Shown here: piece after piece, positions 1 to 7,349 of the stretch
Layout: every line of letters begins with the position of its first letter
How positions within the stretch are numbered: position 1 is the stretch's first letter
Source: Pseudomonadota bacterium
GTDB taxonomy: Bacteria > Pseudomonadota > Gammaproteobacteria > Burkholderiales > Burkholderiaceae
DNA: 9,007 nucleotides
Reading direction: 5' to 3'
NCBI GenBank assembly: GCA_021778935.1
Contig: JAJYBQ010000085.1
Coordinates: 1-9,007, forward strand
Made by a program: the position numbers and the translations under genes
The notes under the pieces: generated by a model
Database searches by the model: none
What the model was told of the DNA's origin: nothing
The model's input: only the letters and a program-made list of their open reading frames with translations

Positions 1-80
1 GGGAACGGATGAGCACCCGTAATGGGCGCGCCGTCCTCAATGCTCGCCGTGCCAAAGGCCGCAAGCGGCTCGCGGTCTGA
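1..80 (+). CDS. rpmH: Ribosomal protein L34 (3' end only)
   Basis: This is the C-terminal part of large-subunit ribosomal protein L34, cut by the left edge of the window. The readable frame starts at base 3 and ends with TGA at 78-80. The last residues read [20 protein letters not shown] followed by AV, the strongly conserved Arg/Lys-rich tail that packs against 23S rRNA. L34 is normally 44-46 residues, so a little under half of it is missing upstream. It is followed by rnpA, the classic rpmH-rnpA pair found near oriC and dnaA in most bacteria. The possible rnpA starts at 22, 40 and 49 all lie inside this gene in another frame. Identification is secure despite the truncation. Confidence 0.96.
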   Translation, partial: ERMSTRNGRAVLNARRAKGRKRLAV

Positions 81-648
81 GTCTGCGCGGCGAGACCGGC
101 TGTCCTGGGGCACGGATCGACGCCTGCTCCGGAACGCCGAGTTCGACGCGTTTTTCCCTCCACAAGGGTCCTGGCGGGCGTCGGGTACGTGGATTGCCAT
201 GAGCGCACGGTTTCACCCGGTTGAAACGTCCGGAGGGGCGGAGACGGGTGCGGCCGATGCCGGATCCGTACGGAAAACCGAGGGCTCTTCCGCCGGGGCG
301 CACCCGAGCGGTTCCCGGACGCGCTTCGGGATCCTGGTTGCGAAGCGGAACGCGCAGCGTGCCGTGGTGCGCAACACCATCCGGCGCGTCCTGCGGGAAG
401 CGGCGCGGCGACGTGCGGCGAGTCTGGACCGTGCCGCGTCCGGGGTTCCCCTCGATGTCCTGATGCGTTTGAAGGCGCCGTTTCCCGCGAAGGGGGACGA
501 TCGGGCCTGGCAGGTGCTCAAGCGGGAACTTCGGGCAGAATCCGACGGCTTGCTTGCGCGTCTCGAGCGGGCGGTCCGAGGCGGGCGCGGCCCGGAGCGC
601 GGTTCCCGGCAACCGGTGCCGGCGGATCCGGGGAGGGGTGGGGCATGA
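22..648 (+). CDS. rnpA: Ribonuclease P protein component, with internal insertion; start uncertain
   Basis: RnpA is the protein subunit of RNase P and helps the catalytic RNA bind the 5' leader of precursor tRNAs. Counting from the ATG at 22, the conserved N-terminal segment [13 protein letters not shown] is at residues 33-45 and the core [10 protein letters not shown] is at 101-110. The RNA-binding arginine patch follows as [10 protein letters not shown] at 117-126, with Thr where many families have Arg (RNR), a variation also seen in betaproteobacteria. Residues 65-99 are a Gly/Ala/Ser-rich insertion between the second strand and the core. Bacterial RnpA is usually 110-150 residues. In-frame ATG or GTG codons exist only at 22, 40 and 49, all inside rpmH. 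A CTG at 100 would give a family-typical N-terminus, so the true start is open. The stop overlaps the yidD start as ATGA at 645-648. Function is secure; the start is not. Confidence 0.9.
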   Translation: MGAPSSMLAVPKAASGSRSESARRDRLSWGTDRRLLRNAEFDAFFPPQGSWRASGTWIAMSARFHPVETSGGAETGAADAGSVRKTEGSSAGAHPSGSRTRFGILVAKRNAQRAVVRNTIRRVLREAARRRAASLDRAASGVPLDVLMRLKAPFPAKGDDRAWQVLKRELRAESDGLLARLERAVRGGRGPERGSRQPVPADPGRGGA

Positions 649-974
649 AGACCCTGCTGCTCCAGGCGATCCGCGGCTATCAATTCCTTCTCTCTCCCTG
701 GATCGGTAACCAGTGTCGGTTTGCGCCGACCTGTTCGCATTACGCTGCGGAAGCGATTGGACGCTTCGGGGCATTGCGCGGTGGGGCCTTGGCGGTGCGG
801 CGGATTCTGCGCTGCCATCCGTGGAATCCCGGCGGGATCGATCCCGTGCCGGGCGGGAACGTCAGTCCGGAATCGCGGCAGAAGGGTTGTGGGCGGGTCG
901 GGATGGAGCCGGACGACGGTGGTGTAGGAGTGGTACATGGAGCACCGCAGGCGCAAGACGGGCCTGCGCGATAG
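645..974 (+). CDS. yidD: Membrane protein insertion efficiency factor YidD, C-terminally extended
   Basis: YidD is a small membrane-associated protein thought to help YidC-dependent insertion of inner-membrane proteins. The diagnostic core is present: [11 protein letters not shown] at residues 11-21, [11 protein letters not shown] at 24-34, and [19 protein letters not shown] at 52-70. Cys24, Cys30 and Cys57 are at the conserved positions. The usual GYDPVP reads GIDPVP here. Typical YidD proteins end soon after this motif at about 70-90 residues, whereas this one continues to 109 with a hydrophilic tail rich in Gly, Pro and charged residues that I do not recognise. The ATG overlaps the rnpA stop and has a strong Shine-Dalgarno run (GGGGAGGGG, 630-638) six bases upstream. 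It sits between rnpA and yidC, its usual place. Confidence 0.93.
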   Translation: MKTLLLQAIRGYQFLLSPWIGNQCRFAPTCSHYAAEAIGRFGALRGGALAVRRILRCHPWNPGGIDPVPGGNVSPESRQKGCGRVGMEPDDGGVGVVHGAPQAQDGPAR

Positions 975-1034
975 CGTATTCCGCGGGTCTTCCACGCGGC
1001 GGATCGATAAAACGGGTTTTCAGGGCAGGCCATC

Positions 1035-2744
1035 ATGGATTTTCAGCGGATATTGGTGTGGGTCGTTTTCTGTTTTTCCCTGGTGTTGCTCTGGGATCGT
1101 TGGGAAGTCGCGCACGGCCACAAGGCGATGTTCTTTCCGGTTCCGACCCAGGCGGCTACGGGCAGCGCCACGGCCGGCAGTCCGGCTCCGGTATCCGGGG
1201 TGGCATCAGGTCAGCCGGGCTCGGTTCCGGGAGCGGACGCCGGCGCGGTCGCGGCGGTGCCGGCCAAACCGGTGCAGGTGGTGACCGACGTGTTGCGGAT
1301 CGACATCGATCCCCAGGGCGGAACGATCGTCCGGGCGGTGTTGCGGAAGGAGCATCGCGCGACGAACTGGAAGGCGCAGGGCCTGGCGGGATTCGTTTCC
1401 GGGCAGAAACCGGGACCGAATGCGCACGAGGTGCTGTTCGACCATAGTACCGAGCGGGAGTACGAGGGGCAGACCGGCCTGATCGGCGGCGACGGCTTCC
1501 CGAATCATCGCAACACGCGGTTTACGGTCCTTCCGGGGCCGACGACGCTGGAAAGCGGCCAGGACACGGTGCGCGTCGTGCTGGAAGGGCAGTCCGGCGG
1601 ACTGCTGCTGCGCAAGACCTTCGTTTTCCGGCGGGGACATTACGACGTCAACGTGCAGCAGGAGGTCAAGAACGTCGGTGATAAGGCGGTAGCGCCGTCC
1701 TTGTATCTGCAGCTCGTGCGAGATAACGGCAAAACGGGTGAGGAAGGGTCGTTCTACAAGACCTATACCGGTCCCGCGACCTATACCGGCGAAGATCACT
1801 ATCGCAAGATCCCGTTCGAGAAGATCGCCGGGAACGACGTCACGCTGCCGCCGCCGGCGAAGGACGGCTGGGTGGCGATGGTGCAGCACTACTTCCTCAC
1901 GGCATGGATTCCCCAAGGAAGCCTGCGCCGGGAGTTCTATGTCCGCGCGCTGAGCGACCGCCTTTTTGCGGTGGGCACCATCCTTCCCTTGGGGACGATC
2001 GCTCCGGGAGCGAGCGTGACGCAGAACGCCATTCTCTATGTCGGTCCGCAGGATCACCGCGAACTCGCGGCCCTGGCGCCGGGCCTGGAGCGGGTGGAGG
2101 ATTACGGCTGGCTCGATCCGATCGCCAAGCCGCTGTTCTCGCTGCTCAGCGCCTTGCATCGCGTCGTCGGGAACTGGGGTTGGGCGATCGTCGCGCTGAC
2201 CATCCTGATCAAGCTGGCGTTCTATCCCCTGTCGGCGGCCGGCTACAAGTCGATGGCCAAGATGAAGGAGCTGGCTCCGCGCATGCAGCGGCTCAAGGAA
2301 CAGTGCGGCGAGGACAAGCAGAAGCTCCAGTTGGCGATGATGGAGCTCTACAAGCAGGAGAAGGTCAATCCGCTGGGCGGCTGCCTGCCGATCATGGTCC
2401 AGATCCCGGTGTTCATTGCGCTGTATTGGGTTCTGCTCGGGTCGGTGGAAATGCGCAACGCGCCGTGGATCCTCTGGATTCACGATCTGGCGACGCCGGA
2501 CCCCTGGTTCGTGCTGCCGGCCATCATGATGGGGACGAGCTGGATCCAATACCGCCTTCAACCGACGCCTCCGGATCCGGTCCAGGCCCGGATGATGATG
2601 ATCATGCCGTTTGCGTTCGGGGTGATGTTCTTTTTCTTCCCCGCCGGCCTGGTTTTGTACTACGTTCTCAATAACGGCTTGTCGATCCTGCAGCAGTGGC
2701 GGATCAATCAGGTGATTGCGCGGTCGAAGAAGGCAGCGGCGTAA
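1035..2744 (+). CDS. yidC: Membrane protein insertase YidC (Oxa1 family)
   Basis: YidC inserts and folds inner-membrane proteins, alone or with the Sec translocon; F0 subunit c is a known client. The 569-residue length fits the Gram-negative form. Residues 5-22 form the N-terminal membrane anchor, and 37-80 are a low-complexity Ala/Gly/Pro linker. Residues about 85-345 are the large periplasmic beta domain. Residues about 365-560 are the conserved five-helix insertase core, including YKSMAKMKELAP (404-415), KVNPLGGCLPIMVQIPVF (443-460), WIHDL (481-485) and FPAGLVLYYVLNN (535-547). The hydrophilic-groove arginine (E. coli Arg366) is replaced by Lys393 in TILIKLAFYPL, a conservative change also seen in betaproteobacterial YidC. 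A short basic tail ends the protein. A purine-rich AGGGCAGG at 1022-1029 can serve as ribosome binding site. A GC-rich inverted repeat follows the stop. Confidence 0.97.
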   Translation: MDFQRILVWVVFCFSLVLLWDRWEVAHGHKAMFFPVPTQAATGSATAGSPAPVSGVASGQPGSVPGADAGAVAAVPAKPVQVVTDVLRIDIDPQGGTIVRAVLRKEHRATNWKAQGLAGFVSGQKPGPNAHEVLFDHSTEREYEGQTGLIGGDGFPNHRNTRFTVLPGPTTLESGQDTVRVVLEGQSGGLLLRKTFVFRRGHYDVNVQQEVKNVGDKAVAPSLYLQLVRDNGKTGEEGSFYKTYTGPATYTGEDHYRKIPFEKIAGNDVTLPPPAKDGWVAMVQHYFLTAWIPQGSLRREFYVRALSDRLFAVGTILPLGTIAPGASVTQNAILYVGPQDHRELAALAPGLERVEDYGWLDPIAKPLFSLLSALHRVVGNWGWAIVALTILIKLAFYPLSAAGYKSMAKMKELAPRMQRLKEQCGEDKQKLQLAMMELYKQEKVNPLGGCLPIMVQIPVFIALYWVLLGSVEMRNAPWILWIHDLATPDPWFVLPAIMMGTSWIQYRLQPTPPDPVQARMMMIMPFAFGVMFFFFPAGLVLYYVLNNGLSILQQWRINQVIARSKKAAA

Positions 2745-2756
2745 TCTGCGGCTCCG

Positions 2757-2804
2757 ATCCACCCCGGGGCCTGCCTGCCGTGGCGGGCCGGGTTCGGGGT
2801 GGAT
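2757..2804 (+). terminator. GC-rich inverted repeat behind yidC, possible terminator
   Basis: ATCCACCCCG at 2757-2766 is perfectly complementary to CGGGGTGGAT at 2795-2804, giving a 10-bp stem 12 bases after the yidC stop. The enclosed 28 bases can form a second small hairpin (CCTGC 2774-2778 with GCGGG 2783-2787, including one G-T pair). There is no T-run after the stem, so it is not a canonical intrinsic terminator. It may act as a Rho-independent-like pause, a 3' end stabiliser, or simply a boundary between the yidC and mnmG transcription units. The stem is seen directly; the role is inference. Confidence 0.45.
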
Positions 2805-2821
2805 TCGATCGGGAATTCGGA

Positions 2822-2837
2822 TGTTTCACGTGAAACA
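2822..2837. promoter_or_regulatory. parS: parS centromere site 1 (perfect consensus)
   Basis: TGTTTCACGTGAAACA is an exact match to the 16-bp chromosomal parS consensus bound by ParB/Spo0J across bacteria. The palindrome extends by one base on each side (ATG...CAT, 2821-2838). It lies in the non-coding gap between yidC and mnmG, 2.7 kb upstream of the parA and parB genes in the same window. ParB is known to load here as a CTP-dependent clamp and slide along flanking DNA. Confidence 0.97.
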
Positions 2838-2848
2838 TTGCGATGCAT

Positions 2849-2864
2849 GGTTTCACGTGAAACA
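2849..2864. promoter_or_regulatory. parS: parS centromere site 2 (15 of 16 bases)
   Basis: GGTTTCACGTGAAACA matches the parS consensus at 15 of 16 positions. Only the outermost base differs (G for T), and the central TTTCACGTGAAA is intact. Its centre is 27 bp from that of the first site, and a short ATGCAT palindrome (2843-2848) lies between them. The two sites form a tandem centromere cluster. The spacing of roughly two and a half helical turns puts the sites on nearly opposite faces of the DNA. Confidence 0.93.
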
Positions 2865-2919
2865 TTCATGCCGTCCTCCGTTTCCGGGGGAAGAGAAACG
2901 CACGTAAGGCAGGCGGTGC

Positions 2920-4854
2920 ATGGAGTACCCCACTCAGTTCGACGTCCTCGTCATCGGCGGCGGTCACGCCGGCACGGAAGCGGCCCTGGCGGCCGCCCGC
3001 ATGGGGGCGCGCACGCTGCTCTTGACGCATAACATCGAGACCTTGGGCCAGATGTCCTGCAATCCGTCGATCGGCGGAATCGGCAAGGGACATCTGGTCA
3101 AGGAGCTCGATGCGCTCGACGGCGCCATGGCGCGCGCCACCGACGAAGCCGGAATTCAGTTCCGCATCCTCAATCGATCCAAGGGCCCCGCGGTGCAAGC
3201 GACCCGTGCGCAGGCGGACCGCGTGCTCTACAAGGCGGCGATTCGCCGCCGCCTCGAGAATCAGGCCGGCTTGCGACTGTTCCAGCAGGCCGTGGACGAC
3301 CTGCTGGTGGAGGGCGGCCGGGTCGTGGGCGCGGTCACCCAGGCGGGAATCCGGTTTCGCGCCCGGACGGTGGTGTTGACCACCGGCACCTTTCTCAACG
3401 GCCTGATCCACATCGGCCTGGAGCGGCACTCGGGCGGACGGGCCGGCGATCCGCCGTCGATCCGCCTGGCGGACCGGTTGCGCGAACTGTGCCTGCCCCA
3501 AGGACGCCTGAAGACCGGGACGCCGCCACGGATCGACGGACGGACCATCGATTTCTCCGTGCTGGAGGAACAGCCGGGCGACCTCGATCCCATGCCGGTG
3601 TTTTCATTCCTCGGCGATGCCGCAGAGCACCCGGAGCAGCGACCCTGCTGGGTCACCTACACCAACGCCCGCACGCACGAACTCATCCGGGAGAATCTGG
3701 ATCGCTCGCCGATGTATTCGGGCGTCATCGAAGGGGTGGGGCCGCGCTACTGTCCGTCGATCGAGGACAAGATCCACCGCTTCGCGGCCAAAGATTCGCA
3801 CCAGATCTTTCTCGAGCCGGAAGGGCTGGCGACGCACGAGATCTACCCCAACGGGATCTCGACCAGCCTGCCGTTCGACGTGCAGCTCGCGATGGTCCAT
3901 TCGATCCGCGGCCTGGAGCAGGCGCACCTGCTGCGTCCGGGATATGCGATCGAGTACGACTACTACGACCCCCGGGGATTGACGGCGTCCCTGGAAAGCA
4001 AGGCGCTCGCGAACCTGTTCTTCGCCGGCCAGATCAACGGCTCCACCGGGTACGAGGAAGCGGCGGCCCAGGGCCTGCTCGCCGGAATCAACGCCGCGCT
4101 GCGCGCAAGCGGGCGCGAGCCGTGGGCGCCGCGCCGCGATCAGGCGTATCTCGGCGTGCTGGTCGACGATCTGACCACCCGCGGCGTGACCGAGCCGTAC
4201 CGGATGTTCACGAGCCGTGCGGAATACCGCCTCAGCCTGCGCGAGGACAATGCCGATGCGCGCCTGACCGAAATCGGGCGCGCATTGGGCTGCGTGGCCG
4301 ATGCGCGCTGGAATGGGTTCTGCGCCAAGCGTGATCGGATTGCGCGCGAACTGGAGCGCCTGCGGTCGACCTGGGTCAATCCGCGCGTGCTGGATGCGGT
4401 GCGCTCGCAGCAGGTCTTCGGCAAGGCGCTGGAGCGCGAATACACCCTGTATGACCTGCTCAAGCGTCCGGGCGTTGACTACCCGGCGCTGGCGACCCTG
4501 CGGCCGGTGACGGAACAAGGGGAGGGCGAAGCGTGGGTTCCGCCGCCCGAGGAGTTGGGAGCGGTGGTGGTGCAGCAGCTCGAGACCGCGGCGAAGTATG
4601 ACGGCTACATTGCCCGCCAGCAGGTGGAGATCGCGCGCCGGGAACACCACGAAACGACGCGGATCCCGCCGGATTTCGATTACGAAACCGTCCGCGGCCT
4701 GTCGATCGAGGTGCGCCAGAAGTTGCAGCAGCAGCGCCCGGAGACCGTCGGCCAGGCCGGCCGGATTTCCGGCGTCACGCCGGTGGCGATTTCCCTGCTG
4801 CTGGTGTTTCTCAAGCGTGCGAATCGGCCGCCGGCGGGCGCGGCGACGCCATGA
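2920..4854 (+). CDS. mnmG: tRNA uridine-5-carboxymethylaminomethyl modification enzyme MnmG (GidA)
   Basis: MnmG is the FAD- and NADH-using partner of the GTPase MnmE. Together they install the (carboxymethyl)aminomethyl group at C5 of the wobble uridine U34 in several tRNAs. The N-terminal FAD-binding motif [19 protein letters not shown] spans residues 11-29. [20 protein letters not shown] (43-62) is the conserved MnmG signature with Cys47. [10 protein letters not shown] (276-285) contains Cys278, which corresponds to E. coli Cys277. [20 protein letters not shown] (366-385) is the second FAD-site signature, and the C-terminal helical domain needed for MnmE and tRNA contact is complete. Length (644) is typical. 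AAGG at 2906-2909 and AGG at 2911-2913 support the ATG. The gene usually sits next to mnmE, which is not in this window. The stop overlaps the rsmG start as ATGA. Confidence 0.98.
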   Translation: MEYPTQFDVLVIGGGHAGTEAALAAARMGARTLLLTHNIETLGQMSCNPSIGGIGKGHLVKELDALDGAMARATDEAGIQFRILNRSKGPAVQATRAQADRVLYKAAIRRRLENQAGLRLFQQAVDDLLVEGGRVVGAVTQAGIRFRARTVVLTTGTFLNGLIHIGLERHSGGRAGDPPSIRLADRLRELCLPQGRLKTGTPPRIDGRTIDFSVLEEQPGDLDPMPVFSFLGDAAEHPEQRPCWVTYTNARTHELIRENLDRSPMYSGVIEGVGPRYCPSIEDKIHRFAAKDSHQIFLEPEGLATHEIYPNGISTSLPFDVQLAMVHSIRGLEQAHLLRPGYAIEYDYYDPRGLTASLESKALANLFFAGQINGSTGYEEAAAQGLLAGINAALRASGREPWAPRRDQAYLGVLVDDLTTRGVTEPYRMFTSRAEYRLSLREDNADARLTEIGRALGCVADARWNGFCAKRDRIARELERLRSTWVNPRVLDAVRSQQVFGKALEREYTLYDLLKRPGVDYPALATLRPVTEQGEGEAWVPPPEELGAVVVQQLETAAKYDGYIARQQVEIARREHHETTRIPPDFDYETVRGLSIEVRQKLQQQRPETVGQAGRISGVTPVAISLLLVFLKRANRPPAGAATP

Positions 4855-5558
4855 CCGCGGCGCCGCCACTGCATCGGGCGCTGCCGGGCCCCGAGTCCGA
4901 CGCCCGGGCGCTGGCGGACTTGGCACAGGCAGAACTCGGACTCGCCGTGACCGAAGGCCAGGGCGCAAACTTGTTGCGCTATGTGGCCTTGTTGCGCCGC
5001 TGGACGCGCGTACACAACCTCACGGCGATCCGTTCCGAAGACGAGGCGCTCACCCACCACATTCTCGACAGCTTGGCCATCGTCGCTCCGCTGGACGAAC
5101 TCGGCTACCCGGAGCCGCTGCACGTGCTCGATGTCGGCGCCGGCGGTGGCCTGCCCGGCATTCCGCTGGCCATCGTCCGGCCGGCGTGGCAATGTACGCT
5201 GGTCGATGCCGTCGAAAAGAAATGTGCATTCCTGCAGCAGGTGCGGGTGGAGCTGGGGCTTGCCAATGTTCAGGTGCGGCACGCCCGCCTGGGCGTGCGG
5301 GACAATGCCAACATCCCGTCGCAGGATCTGGTGGTGTCGCGGGCGTTTGCGTCGTTGCGCGACTTCGTCGACTGTTCTCGCGGGCTCCTGCGCCCCGGGG
5401 GAACCTGGGCGGCGATGAAAGGAAAGTACCCGGAACAGGAGCTTGCCGAGCTTCCCCCCGATGTCCGCGTGCTGCGGACGGTTACACTTCGCGTTCCCCG
5501 GCTTGCCGAACAACGCCACCTGATCCTGCTGCGGCCCGGCGGTGCGGAAAAACCATAA
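4851..5558 (+). CDS. rsmG: 16S rRNA (guanine527-N7)-methyltransferase RsmG (GidB)
   Basis: RsmG transfers a methyl group from S-adenosylmethionine to N7 of G527 in 16S rRNA; loss of it gives low-level streptomycin resistance in several bacteria. Visible family marks are [13 protein letters not shown] (50-62), HHILDSLAI (69-77), the SAM-binding loop [17 protein letters not shown] (92-108), [13 protein letters not shown] (118-130) and VSRAFASL (162-169), followed by the strand containing MKGKYP (189-194). At 235 residues it is slightly longer than the usual 205-220, mainly through a hydrophilic N-terminus of about 20 residues. The ATG overlaps the mnmG stop by four bases, indicating translational coupling in the long-known gidA-gidB pair. 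parA follows after 18 bases. Confidence 0.97.
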   Translation: MTAAPPLHRALPGPESDARALADLAQAELGLAVTEGQGANLLRYVALLRRWTRVHNLTAIRSEDEALTHHILDSLAIVAPLDELGYPEPLHVLDVGAGGGLPGIPLAIVRPAWQCTLVDAVEKKCAFLQQVRVELGLANVQVRHARLGVRDNANIPSQDLVVSRAFASLRDFVDCSRGLLRPGGTWAAMKGKYPEQELAELPPDVRVLRTVTLRVPRLAEQRHLILLRPGGAEKP

Positions 5559-5576
5559 TCTTATCCAGGAAATCGT

Positions 5577-6347
5577 TTGACCAAGGTTTTTTGCGTTGCA
5601 AATCAAAAAGGTGGCGTCGGTAAAACGACGACAGCCGTCAATCTGGCGGCGGGCCTGGCGGTGCACGGGCAACGCGTGTTGTTGGTCGATCTCGATCCGC
5701 AGGGCAATGCAACGATGGGCAGCGGGGTCGACAAGCGGTCGCTTGCGTCTTCCGTGTATCAAGTCCTGATCGGCGCGACCGACGTTCCCGCCGCGCGCTT
5801 GCGCTCGCAGCGGGGAGGGTATGACGTGTTGGGCGCCAACCGGGAACTGGCCGGTGCCGAGGTCGAACTCGTCGATCTCGCGCAGCGGGAGTCGCGCCTG
5901 CGCGATGCCCTACGCGCCGTCGAGGCCGAATACGATTTCGTCCTCATCGACTGTCCGCCGTCGCTGTCGTTGTTGACCCTCAACGGCCTGTGTTCCGCCC
6001 ATGGAGTCGTGATCCCGATGCAGTGCGAGTATTTTGCGCTGGAAGGGCTCACCGATCTGGTCAACACCATCAAGCGGGTCCATGCCAATCTCAATCCCGC
6101 GCTCCGGATCATCGGGTTGTTGCGGGTGATGTTCGACCCCCGGATCACCTTGCAGCAACAGGTTTCCGAACAGCTCGAATCGCATTTCGGCGACAAGGTG
6201 TTCCGAACCGTCATTCCCCGTAACGTTCGCCTGGCGGAGGCGCCGAGCTACGGCATGCCGGGCGTGGTCTACGACCGAGCCTCGCGTGGCGCCACCGCAT
6301 ATGTCGAGTTCGGGGCCGAGATGGTCGAACGCGTAAAAGCACTCTGA
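5577..6347 (+). CDS. parA: Chromosome partitioning ATPase ParA (Soj)
   Basis: ParA is a deviant Walker-type ATPase that binds DNA non-specifically as an ATP dimer. ParB stimulates its ATPase, and the resulting gradient moves parS-marked origins apart. The deviant Walker A motif KGGVGKTTT occupies residues 11-19 with signature Lys11 and catalytic Lys16. The A' motif VDLDPQGNAT covers 37-46 and the Walker B region FVLIDCPPSL 121-130. Length (256) is that of the chromosomal type, without the N-terminal HTH of plasmid type Ia ParA. The start is TTG at 5577, chosen because AGGA (5567-5570) lies six bases upstream and the Walker motif falls at the normal distance; no ATG is suitable. It lies 18 bases after rsmG and 4 before parB, so the three genes probably share a transcript. 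Confidence 0.97.
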   Translation: MTKVFCVANQKGGVGKTTTAVNLAAGLAVHGQRVLLVDLDPQGNATMGSGVDKRSLASSVYQVLIGATDVPAARLRSQRGGYDVLGANRELAGAEVELVDLAQRESRLRDALRAVEAEYDFVLIDCPPSLSLLTLNGLCSAHGVVIPMQCEYFALEGLTDLVNTIKRVHANLNPALRIIGLLRVMFDPRITLQQQVSEQLESHFGDKVFRTVIPRNVRLAEAPSYGMPGVVYDRASRGATAYVEFGAEMVERVKAL

Positions 6348-6351
6348 CGCC

Positions 6352-7212
6352 ATGAAACGTACCAAAGGATTGGGCCGCGGCCTCGATGCGCTGCTCGGAG
6401 CCGAACCTGCCGAAATGCCAGCCGGCGCACCGCATACCCTGCCCCTCGCGCGCTTGCAGCCCGGGAAGTACCAGCCCCGCACGCACATGCAGCCCGAGGC
6501 GTTGGCCGAGCTCGCGGAGTCGATCCGCCGCCAGGGCGTGATCCAGCCGATCGTCGTCCGCCCGGTTGCCGGCGACCGCTATGAAATCATCGCTGGCGAG
6601 CGGCGCTATCGTGCCTCCCAGATGGCGGGCCTGACCGAGGTGCCGGTGCTGGTCAAGCCGGTTCCCGACGACGCAGCGCTGGCGATGGCGTTGATCGAGA
6701 ACATCCAGCGGGAAGACCTCAATCCGCTCGAAGAAGCGCAGGGCGTCCAGCGTTTGATCGCCGAGTTTTCGTTCACGCACGAGCAGGCGGCGGAGGCAAT
6801 CGGCCGCTCGCGCAGCGCCACGACCAATCTCCTGCGCCTCCTGCAGCTCGCTCAGCCGGTGCAGGAACAGCTGATGACCGGCCTTCTCGACATGGGCCAC
6901 GCACGGTCGTTGCTCGCGGTCGACCCGGCGACACAGATTCGTCTCGGCCAGGAAATCGCCGCGCGCGGGTACTCGGTACGCCAAGCGGAGCAGTTGGTCC
7001 GCCGGATGTCGGCGCCGCCGGCGCGCAAGGCCGCGCCCGCCCGTGACCGCGACCTCCTGCGGCTGGAGGAAGAGCTGTCGGATGCCCTTGCGACCCAGGT
7101 GCGGATCCACGCCGGCCGCGGCGGCTCGGGGCGCCTCGTGATCGACTACGGCGATCTCGATCAGTTGCAGGGTCTGATCGAGGTGCTGCGCGGAGACGCC
7201 GGCCAGAACTGA
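6352..7212 (+). CDS. parB: Chromosome partitioning protein ParB (Spo0J)
   Basis: ParB is the CTP-dependent DNA clamp that loads at parS, spreads over nearby DNA, recruits SMC and stimulates ParA. The N-terminal MKRTKGLGRGLDALLG resembles the ParA-activating peptide of the family. The CTP-binding domain follows with YQPRTHM (40-46), GVIQPIVVRP (62-71), the core motif GERRYRA (82-88) and ENIQREDLNPLEEA (116-129). A helix-turn-helix that reads parS is at about 140-165 (FTHEQAAEAIGRSRSATTNL). A basic Pro/Ala linker at about 220-232 leads to a C-terminal dimerisation domain of about 50 residues. Length (286) is normal. The ATG is four bases after the parA stop with no clear Shine-Dalgarno, suggesting coupling to parA. 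Its targets are the parS pair in the yidC-mnmG gap. Confidence 0.97.
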   Translation: MKRTKGLGRGLDALLGAEPAEMPAGAPHTLPLARLQPGKYQPRTHMQPEALAELAESIRRQGVIQPIVVRPVAGDRYEIIAGERRYRASQMAGLTEVPVLVKPVPDDAALAMALIENIQREDLNPLEEAQGVQRLIAEFSFTHEQAAEAIGRSRSATTNLLRLLQLAQPVQEQLMTGLLDMGHARSLLAVDPATQIRLGQEIAARGYSVRQAEQLVRRMSAPPARKAAPARDRDLLRLEEELSDALATQVRIHAGRGGSGRLVIDYGDLDQLQGLIEVLRGDAGQN

Positions 7213-7227
7213 ACGATCCGAGATTGC

Positions 7228-7247
7228 CGGCGGGTGTTCGCCCGCCG
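7228..7247 (+). terminator. Hairpin after parB, weak terminator candidate
   Basis: CGGCGGG at 7228-7234 pairs with CCCGCCG at 7241-7247 around a six-base loop (TGTTCG), 15 bases after the parB stop. There is no T-tract behind it, so it may be a weak or Rho-assisted terminator or an mRNA-stabilising stem. It lies between the par genes and the atp promoter, where transcription would plausibly end. Confidence 0.45.
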
Positions 7248-7319
7248 CGCCGCGGTATGTCCTCCGGCTCCGACCCCGACCGCCCGGGCCGGATTTTCGC
7301 CCAAAATGCGGGAAGGAAC

Positions 7320-7349
7320 TTGACCCAATTCCGTACGGCAAAGTAGAAT
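7320..7349 (+). promoter_or_regulatory. Sigma70-type promoter for the atp operon
   Basis: TTGACC at 7320-7325 (five of six against TTGACA) and TAGAAT at 7344-7349 (five of six against TATAAT) are separated by 18 bases, within the accepted range. A start near 7356 would leave a leader of about 65-70 bases before atpI. The position, in the only sizeable gap ahead of the atp genes, fits the main operon promoter. Motifs are seen in the sequence; activity is inferred. Confidence 0.72.

Noticed and set aside
210..227. GTTTCA-6-TGAAAC inverted repeat inside rnpA, resembling a split parS
   Set aside because: The two half-sites are held apart by CCCGGT instead of forming the continuous CACGTG core, so ParB should not bind it. 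It also lies in coding sequence and is best taken as chance.
981..999. CCGCG-9-CGCGG inverted repeat between yidD and yidC
   Set aside because: The stem is five GC pairs only, with a nine-base loop and no T-run, and is expected by chance at this GC content.
1206..2762. Long open frame antisense to yidC, and similar ones opposite mnmG and atpB
   Set aside because: Long antisense frames are expected in high-GC coding DNA. The products are Arg/His/Gln-rich, have no recognisable domain, and lie opposite firmly identified genes.
5561..5569. TTATCCAGG, a partial DnaA box before parA
   Set aside because: It matches TTATCCACA at seven of nine positions, stands alone, and overlaps the parA ribosome site. 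There is no AT-rich unwinding region or box cluster, so no origin is called here.
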